A stretch of DNA of 58,232 nt from an uncultured Bacteroidales bacterium (GTDB taxonomy: Bacteria; Bacteroidota; Bacteroidia; Bacteroidales; P3). The notes beneath the pieces were generated by a model. It searched no databases. It saw only the letters and a program-made list of their open reading frames with translations, and had not been told where the DNA came from. Both the position numbers and the translations under genes were made by a program. Shown one piece after another: positions 44,735 to 54,554 of the stretch (its first letter is position 1; each line of letters starts with the position of its first letter). The stretch spans positions 1-58,232 of the forward strand of contig CAMVMF010000014.1 of NCBI GenBank assembly GCA_947168515.1, written 5' to 3'.

Positions 44735-45984
44735 GGATTTTCAAGTTCGGCGGGGCATCCGTCAATAGCACGGCGGCAGTGCGCAATATGGCCGCCATCG
44801 TCCAAAAATATTATGGACAGCCGTTGGTCATTGTGGTTTCAGCCATGGGCAAGACCACCAACCGGCTGGAGCAGTTGGTGCCCGGCGTGCGCCCCATGGC
44901 GGAACATCCTCTGATGCTGGAGGAACTTCGCAACTATCACCTACAGATTATCAGCGAACTGTTCTCCAACCCCGACCATCCCGTCTATCAAGACTTCGAC
45001 CGCCTTTTTGCCCAACTGGCACAGCAGAGTGCCCAAACGCCCACCCACTATAATTACGACTATGACCAGACCGTATGTTTTGGAGAACTCCTCTCTACCA
45101 CCATCATCAGCCACTACCTCAACTACATTGGGCTGGAGAACCTGTGGGTGGACGTGCGCCAAATCATCTGCACCAACCACAACTACCGCGAAGGCATCGT
45201 GGACTTTGCTCTGACACAAGAGGCCGCAAGAAAATTCATTGCGGCACATCAGAACACCACCACCTTCATCACCCAAGGCTTCATAGCCGGCACCTCCGAC
45301 GGCCACACCACCACGCTGGGACGCGAAGGGAGCGACTACAGTGCCGCCATTCTCTCCTACTGCCTGGATGCCGACCGGATGACCATTTGGAAGGATGTGC
45401 CGGGCTTTCTCAATGCCGACCCCAAGTACTTCACCGACACCGTCAAGATAGAGGAAATACCCTACAACGAGGCCATCGAGCTGGCCTACTACGGAGCCAG
45501 TGTCATACACCCTAAAACGGTGAAACCCATCCAGAACAAGAATATCATGCTGGACATCAAGTCCTTTGTCACCCCCGAAGCGGAAGGGTCCAAGATAGGT
45601 CCTTTCGACACCATACGCCCCCTCACCCCGCTCTACATCGTCAAGCAAAACCAGACCCTCCTCTCCATCCTGCCCAAAGACTTCAGCTTCATAGCCGAGG
45701 ACAACCTGCAAACCATCTTCGCTGCCCTCGCGCGCCTCAACATACGCGTCAACCTCATGCAAAACACCGCCCTCAGCTTCTCCCTCTGCATCGACGACAA
45801 CCCCCTGCTCCTCTCCCAACTGCGCGACCACCTGCAACAACAGTTCCACCTGCGCTACAACCGTGGGCTGAAACTCATCACCATCCGCTACTACACACAG
45901 GAAATTATAGACAAGATTGTGGCCGGAAGGCCCGTGCTGCTGCAACAGCGCACCCGCACCACAGCCCAACTCATCATACAATGA
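44731..45984 (+). CDS. lysC: Aspartate kinase (monofunctional)
   Basis: 417 residues. Phosphorylates aspartate for lysine, threonine and methionine synthesis. [20 protein letters not shown] is the N-terminal nucleotide loop, [18 protein letters not shown] the catalytic signature; ACT-like regulatory part at about 300-417. No homoserine dehydrogenase domain is attached. Its stop overlaps the start of the next gene by 4 nt. Confidence 0.94.
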   Translation: MRIFKFGGASVNSTAAVRNMAAIVQKYYGQPLVIVVSAMGKTTNRLEQLVPGVRPMAEHPLMLEELRNYHLQIISELFSNPDHPVYQDFDRLFAQLAQQSAQTPTHYNYDYDQTVCFGELLSTTIISHYLNYIGLENLWVDVRQIICTNHNYREGIVDFALTQEAARKFIAAHQNTTTFITQGFIAGTSDGHTTTLGREGSDYSAAILSYCLDADRMTIWKDVPGFLNADPKYFTDTVKIEEIPYNEAIELAYYGASVIHPKTVKPIQNKNIMLDIKSFVTPEAEGSKIGPFDTIRPLTPLYIVKQNQTLLSILPKDFSFIAEDNLQTIFAALARLNIRVNLMQNTALSFSLCIDDNPLLLSQLRDHLQQQFHLRYNRGLKLITIRYYTQEIIDKIVAGRPVLLQQRTRTTAQLIIQ

Positions 45985-48518
45985 AACGTCCATTCCTACT
46001 CCTGTTCTTGCTCCTCCCACTGCTTTCGTGGGGGCAAAAGGAATATTCGCTCAAAGGCACCGATTTCTGGCTTTCCGTCCCCAACGGCATAGGCATCGAC
46101 AGCATCCTCATTCAAGTATGCTCAAACGACACATGTACCGCCATCTTCACCTTTGGTCAAGACCTCCTCTCCCTTCCACTCGAACGCCGTCCCATTGAAT
46201 CGGCTGAAATCAATTCCTACTACATGGGCAATAATGTCTATGGGAGCGACACCCTCCATTATCCCATCGCATCCCTCACGCTGCCCGCCCACTACGTCCA
46301 CACCGATTCTACCAACACCATCCTCAGCAAAAGCATCCACATCACCACCACAGACAGTGCCTATGTCCATCTCTATGCCTTCGGTGCCAACGGCGGTGCC
46401 ACCTCCGTCATCCCCACCCATGCCCTCCAGCCCGAATACATCGTGCAAACCTGGCCCGATGCCAATGGAGGGGCCTTTGTTATCCTTGCAACAGAAGACA
46501 ACACCGAGGTCGACATCGTACTCAGCAACCCCTCCAGCGACCGCCTTCCCATCAACCGCCACCACCGCATAACTCTCAATGCGGGCAACACCTATCAACT
46601 TATCTCCCGAGGGACTTCTCCCGACTACAAAAGTTCATTTACCGGCACACAAATCACAGCACTCCACAACAAAAAAATAGCTGTGTTCCAAAGCAACCGA
46701 AACTGGCTTAAAACTACAACACTTAGTTCTACACCAGTTTTCGACTACACCCTCAACCAAGCTGTACCCATAGCCTATGCAGGCAAGGTATACAGAACTA
46801 TGCACCCCTGCGGCCTTGGCACCATTATCACCGCCACGCGCGACAGCTGCATTGTTTCTACCACCTATCAAACTGTCGATACACTCAATGCCTCCGAGTC
46901 CTGTTACTTGCTTCTGCAACCAGAATACCCTTTCAGCAATAGTTTAAAAACATCACAGCCTAGCATCGTAAGCCAATATGGTGATCACGACCATAACAAA
47001 CCACCCTTCAGTATCTATTTACCCCCCATCGGATCAGGCGGCGTTGAAGGCTTCGTATCTCCCGACTACAAATTCGAAGACAAAAAGAATGCGCCCCCTC
47101 CGCCTTATGTCATGAACTACCCTTTTGACTATTTGATAGGTAACTTTGACTCGCCACTCGCACAACCAAACGACTCTATTTTTTATTCTTACTATCCTTT
47201 CGTCCGCCAAGGCTTATGGGGTGATATGTGGAGTCTTGCTTGGGCCAGGGTCCACTCCAATCACAAACGCTTCTCTGCCTACCGAGTCGGAACATTTGTC
47301 ACCTATGCTGTTGACCCCGAATGGTACAATACTGTTTACACATACTATCATGGAGGAACCTTCGCCTACAACGTCTGCTTTAACATGATTTTCAAAACCA
47401 AGTTATTCTATGCCGACGGCATACCCAACAACTCACTCGCCTCTACCTCCTTCTGCCTTGGCCACGAAATCCTCTTCAACACCAACTGCGACACCAACCA
47501 AACCTACTTCCATTGGGACTTCGGCGACGGCGACACCGCCCTCGGCCCTGTCGTCCACCACACCTATGCCGCTCCCGGCTCCTACCTCGTGCAGACCATC
47601 ATCGACTATGCCAACACCCCACTCAGCGACCACTCTCGCGACACCATCTACGGCACCATTAACATCTCCCCCATCGACACCCTCACCTCCTTCGACAGCT
47701 GCTGCTCCTTCCCCTACCACTGGGCCGACACCCTCATCCACGCCCCAGGCACCTATCTCCACACCAACCCTTTCATCGGCAACTGCCTGCCCATCGACCG
47801 GCTCATCCTCACCCTCGACACCTCGTCCGTCACCACCTCATTTTTCGACACCATCTGTCAGGACGACAGCATCGCCTGGCGGCAACATACCTACGCCGCT
47901 TCAGGCATCTACACCGACACCCTCCTTCAAACCAACGGCTGCGACAGCATCCTGCGTCTCAACCTCTCCGTCTGGCCCAACCCCGATGTCGTCATCCAAC
48001 AACTCACCCCCGAAGGCCAAATCCCCATCCGACTGCAAGGCTCCGTTGCCGACAACTCCTACAGCCCCTGCCAGCTCACATGGCAGTCGTCGCCCACCGA
48101 CCCCTCTCTGGCCGGCCAAGAACACTCACCCCTCATCACCGTATCCCCTGCCGAAAACACGGCCTACACCCTCGCCGCCGAATACGATTCGTTGCCTGGC
48201 TGCATCGGGAGGGATTTTCACCGGGTTTCCATCCTCACCGACAATGTCCTGTGGGTGCCCAACACCTTCACACCCAACTTGCAATCCAACACGGCCTTCG
48301 ACATTATCGGGACCGAAATATCGGAATTCCACATAGCCATCTATAACCGACAGGGGATAATCGTCTTCCAGTCGGACGACATCCACCAGTCATGGGACGG
48401 TACCCGCAACGGGGTTCTCTGCCCCACTGGGACATACGCCTATACCATACGCTATAGCCACACCAATGCTCCCAACATCATCTTGCGCAAAGACGGAACC
48501 GTCACTCTCCTTAGATAA
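45981..48518 (+). CDS. Giant secreted IgGFc-binding-like protein with PKD domain and T9SS type B sorting domain
   Basis: 845 residues. Signal peptide [19 protein letters not shown]; residues about 25-420 resemble the IgGFc-binding N-terminal domain (LKGTDFWLSVPNG, FVILATEDNTEVDI, KKIAVFQSNRNW); a PKD domain near 495-560 (FHWDFGDGDTALGPVVHHTY); cysteine-containing repeats (SFDSCCSFPYHW, ICQDDSIAWRQHTY); and the gliding-motility-associated C-terminal domain (VPNTFTPN, FHIAIYNRQGIIVFQS, WDGTRNG, CPTGTYAYTIRY), a T9SS type B signal. Likely a surface adhesin. Codon use is markedly C-rich at both ends and less so at about 46600-47400. Confidence 0.88.
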   Translation: MKRPFLLLFLLLPLLSWGQKEYSLKGTDFWLSVPNGIGIDSILIQVCSNDTCTAIFTFGQDLLSLPLERRPIESAEINSYYMGNNVYGSDTLHYPIASLTLPAHYVHTDSTNTILSKSIHITTTDSAYVHLYAFGANGGATSVIPTHALQPEYIVQTWPDANGGAFVILATEDNTEVDIVLSNPSSDRLPINRHHRITLNAGNTYQLISRGTSPDYKSSFTGTQITALHNKKIAVFQSNRNWLKTTTLSSTPVFDYTLNQAVPIAYAGKVYRTMHPCGLGTIITATRDSCIVSTTYQTVDTLNASESCYLLLQPEYPFSNSLKTSQPSIVSQYGDHDHNKPPFSIYLPPIGSGGVEGFVSPDYKFEDKKNAPPPPYVMNYPFDYLIGNFDSPLAQPNDSIFYSYYPFVRQGLWGDMWSLAWARVHSNHKRFSAYRVGTFVTYAVDPEWYNTVYTYYHGGTFAYNVCFNMIFKTKLFYADGIPNNSLASTSFCLGHEILFNTNCDTNQTYFHWDFGDGDTALGPVVHHTYAAPGSYLVQTIIDYANTPLSDHSRDTIYGTINISPIDTLTSFDSCCSFPYHWADTLIHAPGTYLHTNPFIGNCLPIDRLILTLDTSSVTTSFFDTICQDDSIAWRQHTYAASGIYTDTLLQTNGCDSILRLNLSVWPNPDVVIQQLTPEGQIPIRLQGSVADNSYSPCQLTWQSSPTDPSLAGQEHSPLITVSPAENTAYTLAAEYDSLPGCIGRDFHRVSILTDNVLWVPNTFTPNLQSNTAFDIIGTEISEFHIAIYNRQGIIVFQSDDIHQSWDGTRNGVLCPTGTYAYTIRYSHTNAPNIILRKDGTVTLLR

Positions 48519-48534
48519 ATAACATCAAAATAAC

Positions 48535-49587
48535 ATGAAAACCATTCTCCCCTCCCATACTTCGTCGCTCAGCAGACTCAACCGCATACTTAGCAACAGA
48601 GATTTCGACAACGCTCGTTTCTTTATCCTAGTGGACGAAAACACGTACAACAATTGTCTTGCGCCGTTGGTTTCCAGCGTTGCCCGCCTACAGGAAGCCG
48701 AATTTCTAGAGGTGCCCGTTGGCGAAGAGTGCAAGGACTTGGCCATCGCCCAGCAGCTGTGGGAAACCCTGCTGGAAAGCGGGGCCGACAAGAATACCAT
48801 ATTGGTGAACCTCGGCGGAGGCTGCGTGAGCGACCTCGGCGGCTTTGTGGCAGCAGGCTACAAACGTGGCATCCGATACATCAACATCCCCACTACGCTC
48901 ATCGGCATGGTGGATGCCGCAATCGGTGGCAAGACTGCCGTCAACATGGGCGGCTGCAAAAACCAAGTGGGCTTTTTCCATCAACCCACAATCACCTGCA
49001 TCGAACCCTCGTTCCTCGACACCCTCCCCGACGAGGAACTGTTCAACGGCGTGTTTGAGATGCTCAAGACTTTCCTCATCGGCAATCCCGAACAATATCA
49101 GGCTCTCACCGACATGCTCCTCAGCGGTTCCTTTGAGGTGAAACCCGACATGATAGCAGCCTGTGTCGAAATCAAAAACGCCATCGTTAAGAAAGACCCA
49201 AAAGACCAGGACATACGCCACATACTCAACCTCGGACACACTTTCGGGCACGCCATCGAGGCCTTCAGCCACCGGCAAGGGCAAGCACTCCTGGGTCACG
49301 GCATGGCCGTGGGGGTAGGATTGATTTGCGCTCTCTACCTCTCAGTGAAGAAACTGGGGCTGGCCGCAGAGCACTTGGAACGCTATCGCCAGGTGGCCTC
49401 GAAACTAGTTCAGCTGCCCCATTACACATTGAAAGACACCGAAGAGATTTTGACCTATATGCGCCAAGACAAGAAGAATGCCTCGGGCGAAATTTGCTGT
49501 GTGCTGCTGCAGGACATGGGTGCTCCGGTGATTGACATCGCCGTGGATGAGAACGAAATCCGCGATTCGTTGCTAAAAATAAAATAA
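48535..49587 (+). CDS. aroB: 3-dehydroquinate synthase
   Basis: 350 residues. Second step of the shikimate pathway. LVNLGGGCVSDLGGFVAAGY binds NAD, IPTTLIGMVDAAIGGKTAVN and the zinc ligands in FNGVFEMLK (E), LNLGHTFGHAIE (H) and LGHGMAVGVG (H) are present. The usual GxAEvIK segment reads NGVFEMLK here, keeping E and K but changing the residues around them. Follows the adhesin gene by 16 bp. Confidence 0.95.
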   Translation: MKTILPSHTSSLSRLNRILSNRDFDNARFFILVDENTYNNCLAPLVSSVARLQEAEFLEVPVGEECKDLAIAQQLWETLLESGADKNTILVNLGGGCVSDLGGFVAAGYKRGIRYINIPTTLIGMVDAAIGGKTAVNMGGCKNQVGFFHQPTITCIEPSFLDTLPDEELFNGVFEMLKTFLIGNPEQYQALTDMLLSGSFEVKPDMIAACVEIKNAIVKKDPKDQDIRHILNLGHTFGHAIEAFSHRQGQALLGHGMAVGVGLICALYLSVKKLGLAAEHLERYRQVASKLVQLPHYTLKDTEEILTYMRQDKKNASGEICCVLLQDMGAPVIDIAVDENEIRDSLLKIK

Positions 49588-49597
49588 ACTAAGCATC

Positions 49598-50140
49598 ATG
49601 ATAAATTTGTATTATTTAATCTTAGTAGCAGCCATTGCCGTTTTCTCCGTCATACTTTTAATTAAAAAAGAGCGTGCCAACAAGAAGCAGGAGGCCGTGC
49701 CCTTTGAGGAAATCCATACCAAAGCAGAATTCAGAGTATTGGATGTAAAGGACATGACAGACAAGAAGGTGCAGGAAACTATCAAGTTTCTACAAGACAT
49801 CTGGGAAGGCGAACCCCTGCCAACGCCTACCCTCGAACGCAACGGCAATATTGTACGCCTGAAACTGGATGCACGATTGGGACTATACGACTTTGCAAGT
49901 TATGTGAACAACTTTATCTTTTCTGACGAAGCTGGCAAGACATACGAGGTGATGGGGTGGTATCCTATTGCTACGGCCAAACTCGACAAAAAGGAGATCA
50001 ATAACTCTTTCCTCACCTTTTACACCCCGTCATCTCTAGAAGAAGACGATTTCCAATGTGCCTTCTTCAAGACCAAAGACGGCAAGAAATACCGCTACGA
50101 TTTGGGGTTTAAACGAATTGACAAAACTGAAAAAGACTAA
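49598..50140 (+). CDS. Membrane-anchored protein of unknown function
   Basis: 180 residues. One N-terminal membrane helix (INLYYLILVAAIAVFSVILL) followed by KKERANKK on the inside, then a soluble alpha/beta domain (about 45-180) with aromatic-rich strands (YEVMGWYPIATAKLDKKEIN). No family recognised. Lies 10 bp from aroB and 9 bp from the U32 gene, so it is in their operon. Confidence 0.75.
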   Translation: MINLYYLILVAAIAVFSVILLIKKERANKKQEAVPFEEIHTKAEFRVLDVKDMTDKKVQETIKFLQDIWEGEPLPTPTLERNGNIVRLKLDARLGLYDFASYVNNFIFSDEAGKTYEVMGWYPIATAKLDKKEINNSFLTFYTPSSLEEDDFQCAFFKTKDGKKYRYDLGFKRIDKTEKD

Positions 50141-50149
50141 CTTGCACCG

Positions 50150-52021
50150 ATGTATTTGGAACTCCTCTCACCAGCCAAGAACTTCGAACAAGGCCGCGAA
50201 GCCGTCAACCACGGTGCCGACGCGGTCTACATTGGAGCATCCAACTTCGGTGCTCGCGTGGGTGCCGCTAACAGCATAGCAGAAATAGCGCAGCTGACCC
50301 GCTATGCCCACCTCTATCATGCCAAAGTTTTTGCCACCGTCAACACACTCCTGTTCGACAACGAGGTGGAGGAGGCCGTGCGGCTGATACACCAGCTGTA
50401 CAATATAGGAGTCGATGCCGTCATACTGCAGGACCTAGGACTGTTGGAATGCGACCTCCCCCCCATAGAACTCCATGCCAGCACCCAGACCCACAACGCC
50501 TCGCTGGAGCGTATTCAGTTTATGGAACGGGTGGGGTTCAAACGAGTGATTCTGGCACGAGAAACCTCGCTGGAACAAATGCGGGAGATACGCCGCAACA
50601 CTTCGGTGGACTTGGAGGCCTTCGTTCAGGGGGCCCTTTGTGTGAGCTACAGCGGACAGTGCTACATGAGCCAGTACCTCAACGGCCGCAGTGGCAACCG
50701 TGGATGCTGCAGCCAGCCCTGCCGCTCCACATACGACCTCTACAACCAACAAGGAGAACTGCTGAGCAAAGGCAAGCACCTGCTGTCGCTCAAAGATTTC
50801 TCGGCTGCCAGCCATCTACAGGAGATGATAGATGCCGGCATCACCTCTTTTAAGATTGAAGGGAGGCTGAAAGATATGGGCTATGTGAAGAACGTGACCG
50901 CCTACTACCGCCACCTACTGGACGACATCATGGCTCAGCGCAGCGACTGTCGCCCCGCCTCGTCGGGAAAGACCGAACTGTACTTTATGCCTGATTTGGA
51001 GAAAACCTTTAACCGCGGCTTCACCGACTACTTCCTTCAGGAACGCAAACCCATGGCCACCCTAAACACACAGAAGTCGCTGGGCAAGAAACTGGGACCT
51101 GTCACCAAGATCAACGGCAACAATATCACCCTCCGCAGTTCCGAAACACTCACTGCCGGTGACGGCCTCTGCTTCTTCAACCCCTCGGGCCAATTGGAGG
51201 GGTTCTTAGTCAACCGCGTCAATGGCAATAGCTTCCAACCCAACCGTATGCCCGACGGCCTGACCGTTGGCACCCTGTTGTGGCGCAACAATGACCAAGC
51301 CTTCGAAAAACTACTACAGGGACGCACCAGCAGTCGCAAAGTGGAAATCACCGTCACCCTCTCCGACACCCCTGAGGGGTTGCAACTGCAACTACAAGAC
51401 AGCGACGGCTGCCAAGTGTCGACCACTACAGAATGCAACAAAGAGACCGCCCAGAACCCCCAACGCGCACTGGAGCAGACAGACAATCAACTACGTAAGT
51501 TGGGCGACACCATCTTTCAGGCAACAGAAGTCTACTACCGTTGCAGCCAACCCTATTTTCTCCCCTCCTCCCTCCTCAACGACCTACGCCGCAAGGCGGT
51601 GGCCACCCTTGAAGAAGCACGTCTGGCATGGCATTTGACCCAACGGGGACACAGTGCCACACTGGCCGAACGGCAGGCCAACACCACCCCCAACTTCGAA
51701 ACAGCGGTGGACTACCGCGCCAACATCCTCAACCAGCAAGCCGAAGAGTTCTATCGCCGACACGGAGTGCAACAGATGGAATACGGACTTGAGAAGACCT
51801 TAGACTACAGCAATAAAGCGCTGATGACTACCAAGTACTGCCTACGCTACGAACTGGGCCGTTGCTTACAAGGAAAGAATGCCCGGCAAGGCAGTATTCC
51901 CATTGCCAACAACGACCAGCTGTATCTCCACAACAACAAACACTGGTTCCGGCTGCATTTTGACTGCCACAACTGCCAGATGCTTATCACCGCCGAAAAG
52001 ATACCACTAAAGACAAAATAG
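50150..52021 (+). CDS. U32 family peptidase
   Basis: 623 residues. N-terminal U32 domain with ELLSPAKNFEQGREAVNHGA, GADAVYIGASNFGARVGAAN, the family signature FVQGALCVSYSGQC near 165-180, and the cysteines GCCSQPC that can hold an iron-sulfur cluster; a C-terminal U32-collagenase-like part follows (about 400-620) with CLRYELGRC. E. coli relatives are RlhA (23S rRNA hydroxylation) and YegQ; this one is nearest RlhA by length and order. Activity as a peptidase is not certain. Confidence 0.9.
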   Translation: MYLELLSPAKNFEQGREAVNHGADAVYIGASNFGARVGAANSIAEIAQLTRYAHLYHAKVFATVNTLLFDNEVEEAVRLIHQLYNIGVDAVILQDLGLLECDLPPIELHASTQTHNASLERIQFMERVGFKRVILARETSLEQMREIRRNTSVDLEAFVQGALCVSYSGQCYMSQYLNGRSGNRGCCSQPCRSTYDLYNQQGELLSKGKHLLSLKDFSAASHLQEMIDAGITSFKIEGRLKDMGYVKNVTAYYRHLLDDIMAQRSDCRPASSGKTELYFMPDLEKTFNRGFTDYFLQERKPMATLNTQKSLGKKLGPVTKINGNNITLRSSETLTAGDGLCFFNPSGQLEGFLVNRVNGNSFQPNRMPDGLTVGTLLWRNNDQAFEKLLQGRTSSRKVEITVTLSDTPEGLQLQLQDSDGCQVSTTTECNKETAQNPQRALEQTDNQLRKLGDTIFQATEVYYRCSQPYFLPSSLLNDLRRKAVATLEEARLAWHLTQRGHSATLAERQANTTPNFETAVDYRANILNQQAEEFYRRHGVQQMEYGLEKTLDYSNKALMTTKYCLRYELGRCLQGKNARQGSIPIANNDQLYLHNNKHWFRLHFDCHNCQMLITAEKIPLKTK

Positions 52022-52064
52022 CGGAATTCCACACAATTTTATTGCGAAAAATACGTTAATGAAC

Positions 52065-52072
52065 TATAATTG
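52065..52072 (+). promoter_or_regulatory. Possible promoter -7 element (TATAATTG) of the FMN reductase gene
   Basis: TATAATTGCAAA just before the ATG; differs from TAnnTTTG by one base and leaves a leader of only about 10 nt. Confidence 0.35.
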
Positions 52073-52086
52073 CAAAACTCAACCCT

Positions 52087-52710
52087 ATGCTTAACGTACT
52101 ACTACTGAACGGAAGTCCACAAGCCACTGGATGTACTTTCACTGCTTTGAAAGAGATGGCCACCACGCTGGAAAAAGAGGGTGTGGCAACCGAGATAGTC
52201 CATGTGGGACATCAAGACATTCGTGGCTGCATCGGCTGCGGACGCTGTGCCGAACTGGGGCGCTGCGTATTTGACGACTTGGTGAACAAACTGGCTCCCA
52301 AGTTGGAAGTTGCTGACGGACTGGTGGTGGGTTCTCCGGTCTACTACGCTTCGGCCAACGGTACGCTGACCAACTTGCTTGACCGCCTTTTCTTCAGCAC
52401 TCCTTTCAGCAAACGCATGAAAGTGGGTGCCGCTGTCTGCTCGGCTCGTCGCGGCGGAACCACTGCCACCTTTGACCAGCTGAACAAGTACTTCACCATC
52501 TCGGAAATGCCGGTGGCTAGTGGCCGCTACTGGAACATGGTGCACGGCAATTCGGCCGAAGAGGTCATGTTGGACGTTGAGGGTCTGCAGAACATGCGTA
52601 TCCTGGCCCGTAACATGGTCTTTCTGCTCCGCGCCATTGCCGCAGAACGCAGCCTGAACGGCCTACCCAAAGAAGAACCCGAAATCCACTATACCAACTT
52701 TATTCGCTAA
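52087..52710 (+). CDS. NADPH-dependent FMN reductase/flavodoxin-like protein
   Basis: 207 residues. Flavodoxin-like fold: LLLNGSPQATGCTFTALKEM binds the FMN phosphate, GCIGCGRCAELGRCVFDD is a cysteine-rich motif common in iron-sulfur flavoproteins and their relatives, and VVGSPVYYASANGTLTNLLD binds the flavin. Acts in the cytoplasm in electron transfer or quinone/disulfide reduction. An AraC gene follows after 28 bp. Confidence 0.88.
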   Translation: MLNVLLLNGSPQATGCTFTALKEMATTLEKEGVATEIVHVGHQDIRGCIGCGRCAELGRCVFDDLVNKLAPKLEVADGLVVGSPVYYASANGTLTNLLDRLFFSTPFSKRMKVGAAVCSARRGGTTATFDQLNKYFTISEMPVASGRYWNMVHGNSAEEVMLDVEGLQNMRILARNMVFLLRAIAAERSLNGLPKEEPEIHYTNFIR

Positions 52711-52738
52711 AACCCCACCTCCAGACGGGGCGAGGACA

Positions 52739-53551
52739 ATGCCCGACACACAAGAAGAAATAATCACAGCACAATCGCTGGTCGACACAGCCCGCCTGCA
52801 GCAAGCAGGGTACATCACCCATGCACTCTGCTTGAAAGGGAGTTGCCAGTTCGACCTCGGTAGCGCACACCACACCGTATTGGCAGGGGACTGCCTGATC
52901 ATCCCACAACAAAGCCTCCGCATCCGCAACCTGAACGAGAGTCCCGACCTTCAGATAGAGGTAATATACGTTGTAACGGAATTTATCGCCCAAGCCACTC
53001 CGCAGAGCAACTACGGCATGCAGGGCCACATCGCCCTGTTTGAAAACCCCATCATGCATCTGCGGCCCGAACAGCAAAAGGTATGTGCCATCAACTTTGA
53101 GTACATCCGTCATCGGCTGCAGTTGCCCCACCATCATTTCCACCGCGATGCCATGCTCAACGCCATCCAATGCATGATAATTGACTTTTTCGACTTTCAT
53201 GTGGAACTCTACGGCGAAAGACAAGTCACCAACCAACAAGCCAAAATCATGCAAGACTTTATGGCCCTCCTTGAGCGGGGCGACTACCGCCAGCACAGGC
53301 AGGTGTCTTATTATGCCTCGGAAATCTGCGTCTCACCCAAATATCTTAGCGAGGTGTGCCACCGTGTGAGCGGACAGCCTGCCATCTACTGGATTACTCG
53401 CTATACCACTTTAGAAATCAGCCGTCTGCTCCGTCAGCCAAACCTCACCTTAGAGCAAATCAGCGACCAACTTGAATTCTCTTCTCCCAGCCATTTGGTA
53501 CGCTATGTGAAGAAGAACCTAGGAGCCCCACCCAGCGAATTCCGCTCTTGA
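52739..53551 (+). CDS. AraC family transcriptional regulator
   Basis: 270 residues. N-terminal cupin-like sensing domain (about 1-150; LKGSCQFDLGSAHHTVLAGD) and a C-terminal double HTH (about 175-270) with YYASEICVSPKYLSEVCHRV and QISDQLEFSSPSHLVRYVKK, where the second helix is the usual FSSPSHFSRxFKK. Binds DNA upstream of its targets; the four-gene unit that starts at 53694 is the obvious candidate target. Confidence 0.92.
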   Translation: MPDTQEEIITAQSLVDTARLQQAGYITHALCLKGSCQFDLGSAHHTVLAGDCLIIPQQSLRIRNLNESPDLQIEVIYVVTEFIAQATPQSNYGMQGHIALFENPIMHLRPEQQKVCAINFEYIRHRLQLPHHHFHRDAMLNAIQCMIIDFFDFHVELYGERQVTNQQAKIMQDFMALLERGDYRQHRQVSYYASEICVSPKYLSEVCHRVSGQPAIYWITRYTTLEISRLLRQPNLTLEQISDQLEFSSPSHLVRYVKKNLGAPPSEFRS

Positions 53552-53625
53552 CCCCGAAGGCTAAAAACGGCATTCTCTATCATTTTTACCGCAAAAAATG
53601 CAACGGCTGTTCCAAAGAATAGCCG

Positions 53626-53633
53626 TATTTTTG
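53626..53633 (+). promoter_or_regulatory. Promoter -7 element (TATTTTTG) of the aldo/keto reductase unit
   Basis: TATTTTTGCATT 60 bp before the gene. A near-perfect inverted pair of AAAAAATGCAACGGCTGTTCC and GAATAGCCGTATTTTTGCATT-like arms lies around 53593-53637 and could be a regulator site overlapping the promoter. Confidence 0.6.
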
Positions 53634-53693
53634 CATTTCGAAAAATCCCTTATATGGAATTAACAAACAACTAATTAATAGCAGTTTAACTAT

Positions 53694-54554
53694 ATGATTA
53701 TGACGAATCAGAACACTATTACGTTGAGCAACGGCGTAGAAATGCCCCTGCTAGGTTATGGCGTATTTTTGGTCCCACCTGCCGAGGCCGAACACTGCGT
53801 GAGCGAGGCTTTGAGCGTCGGCTACCGCCTGATAGACACCGCCCAGGCCTATTTCAACGAAGAGGGTGTGGGCGCAGCCATACACAAAAGCGGAATCAAC
53901 CGCCAGGACCTCTTCTTAGTCACCAAAGTATGGATAAGCAACTGCGGTGAGGCCCGAGCAGCGGCCAGCATCGACGAAAGCCTACGCAAACTCCAAACGG
54001 ACTATATAGACCTTCTGCTCATCCATCAAGCCTATGGCGACGTGTTCGGCACATGGCGGGCCATGGAGAAAGCCTACAAGGATGGCAAAGTGCGCGCCAT
54101 CGGGGTCAGCAACTTCCAAGAGGCACGTTTCTTTGATTTTGCCCACTATGTCGATACCAAGCCTATGGTCAACCAACTGCAGTGCAATGCCTTCGTCCAG
54201 CAACACGGCATCTCTCCTCTGCTAAAGGAGAACGACTGCCACATGATGGCTTGGGGGCCTTTGGGCGGACAAGGCGTTGACGGCATAGTCCAAAGCAAGC
54301 TCTTGGGCTCTATCGGCAGCCGCTACGGCAAGAGTGCGGCCCAAGTAGCCCTCCGCTGGCTCACCCAGCGCGGCATTGTGGCCATTCCCAAAAGCACCCA
54401 TCGCGACCGTATGGAACAAAACTTCAACATATTCGACTTCACTCTGACCGATGCCGAGATGTCCCAGATTGCTACCCTTAACCAGCACGACAGTGGCAAC
54501 ATCAATTTCAGCGACATGCAGTTTGTCAAACACTTAATTGAAACTTATGGCTGA
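53694..54554 (+). CDS. Aldo/keto reductase
   Basis: 286 residues. TIM barrel that reduces carbonyls with NADPH. RLIDTAQAYFNEEGVG holds the catalytic D and Y, FLVTKVWI the K, LLIHQAYG the H; the cofactor site has VAIPKSTHRDRMEQN. ATG 53694 gives MIMTNQNTITLSNG; the second ATG at 53700 is also possible. Its stop overlaps the next gene by 8 nt. Confidence 0.94.
   Translation: MIMTNQNTITLSNGVEMPLLGYGVFLVPPAEAEHCVSEALSVGYRLIDTAQAYFNEEGVGAAIHKSGINRQDLFLVTKVWISNCGEARAAASIDESLRKLQTDYIDLLLIHQAYGDVFGTWRAMEKAYKDGKVRAIGVSNFQEARFFDFAHYVDTKPMVNQLQCNAFVQQHGISPLLKENDCHMMAWGPLGGQGVDGIVQSKLLGSIGSRYGKSAAQVALRWLTQRGIVAIPKSTHRDRMEQNFNIFDFTLTDAEMSQIATLNQHDSGNINFSDMQFVKHLIETYG

Noticed and set aside
44941..46020. 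Minus-strand 359-codon frame
   Set aside because: Antisense shadow of lysC in a C-rich region; V, G and E only.
47410..48336. Plus-strand 308-codon frame rich in P, T and S
   Set aside because: Out-of-frame reading of the IgGFc-binding-like gene, open only because of its C-rich codons.
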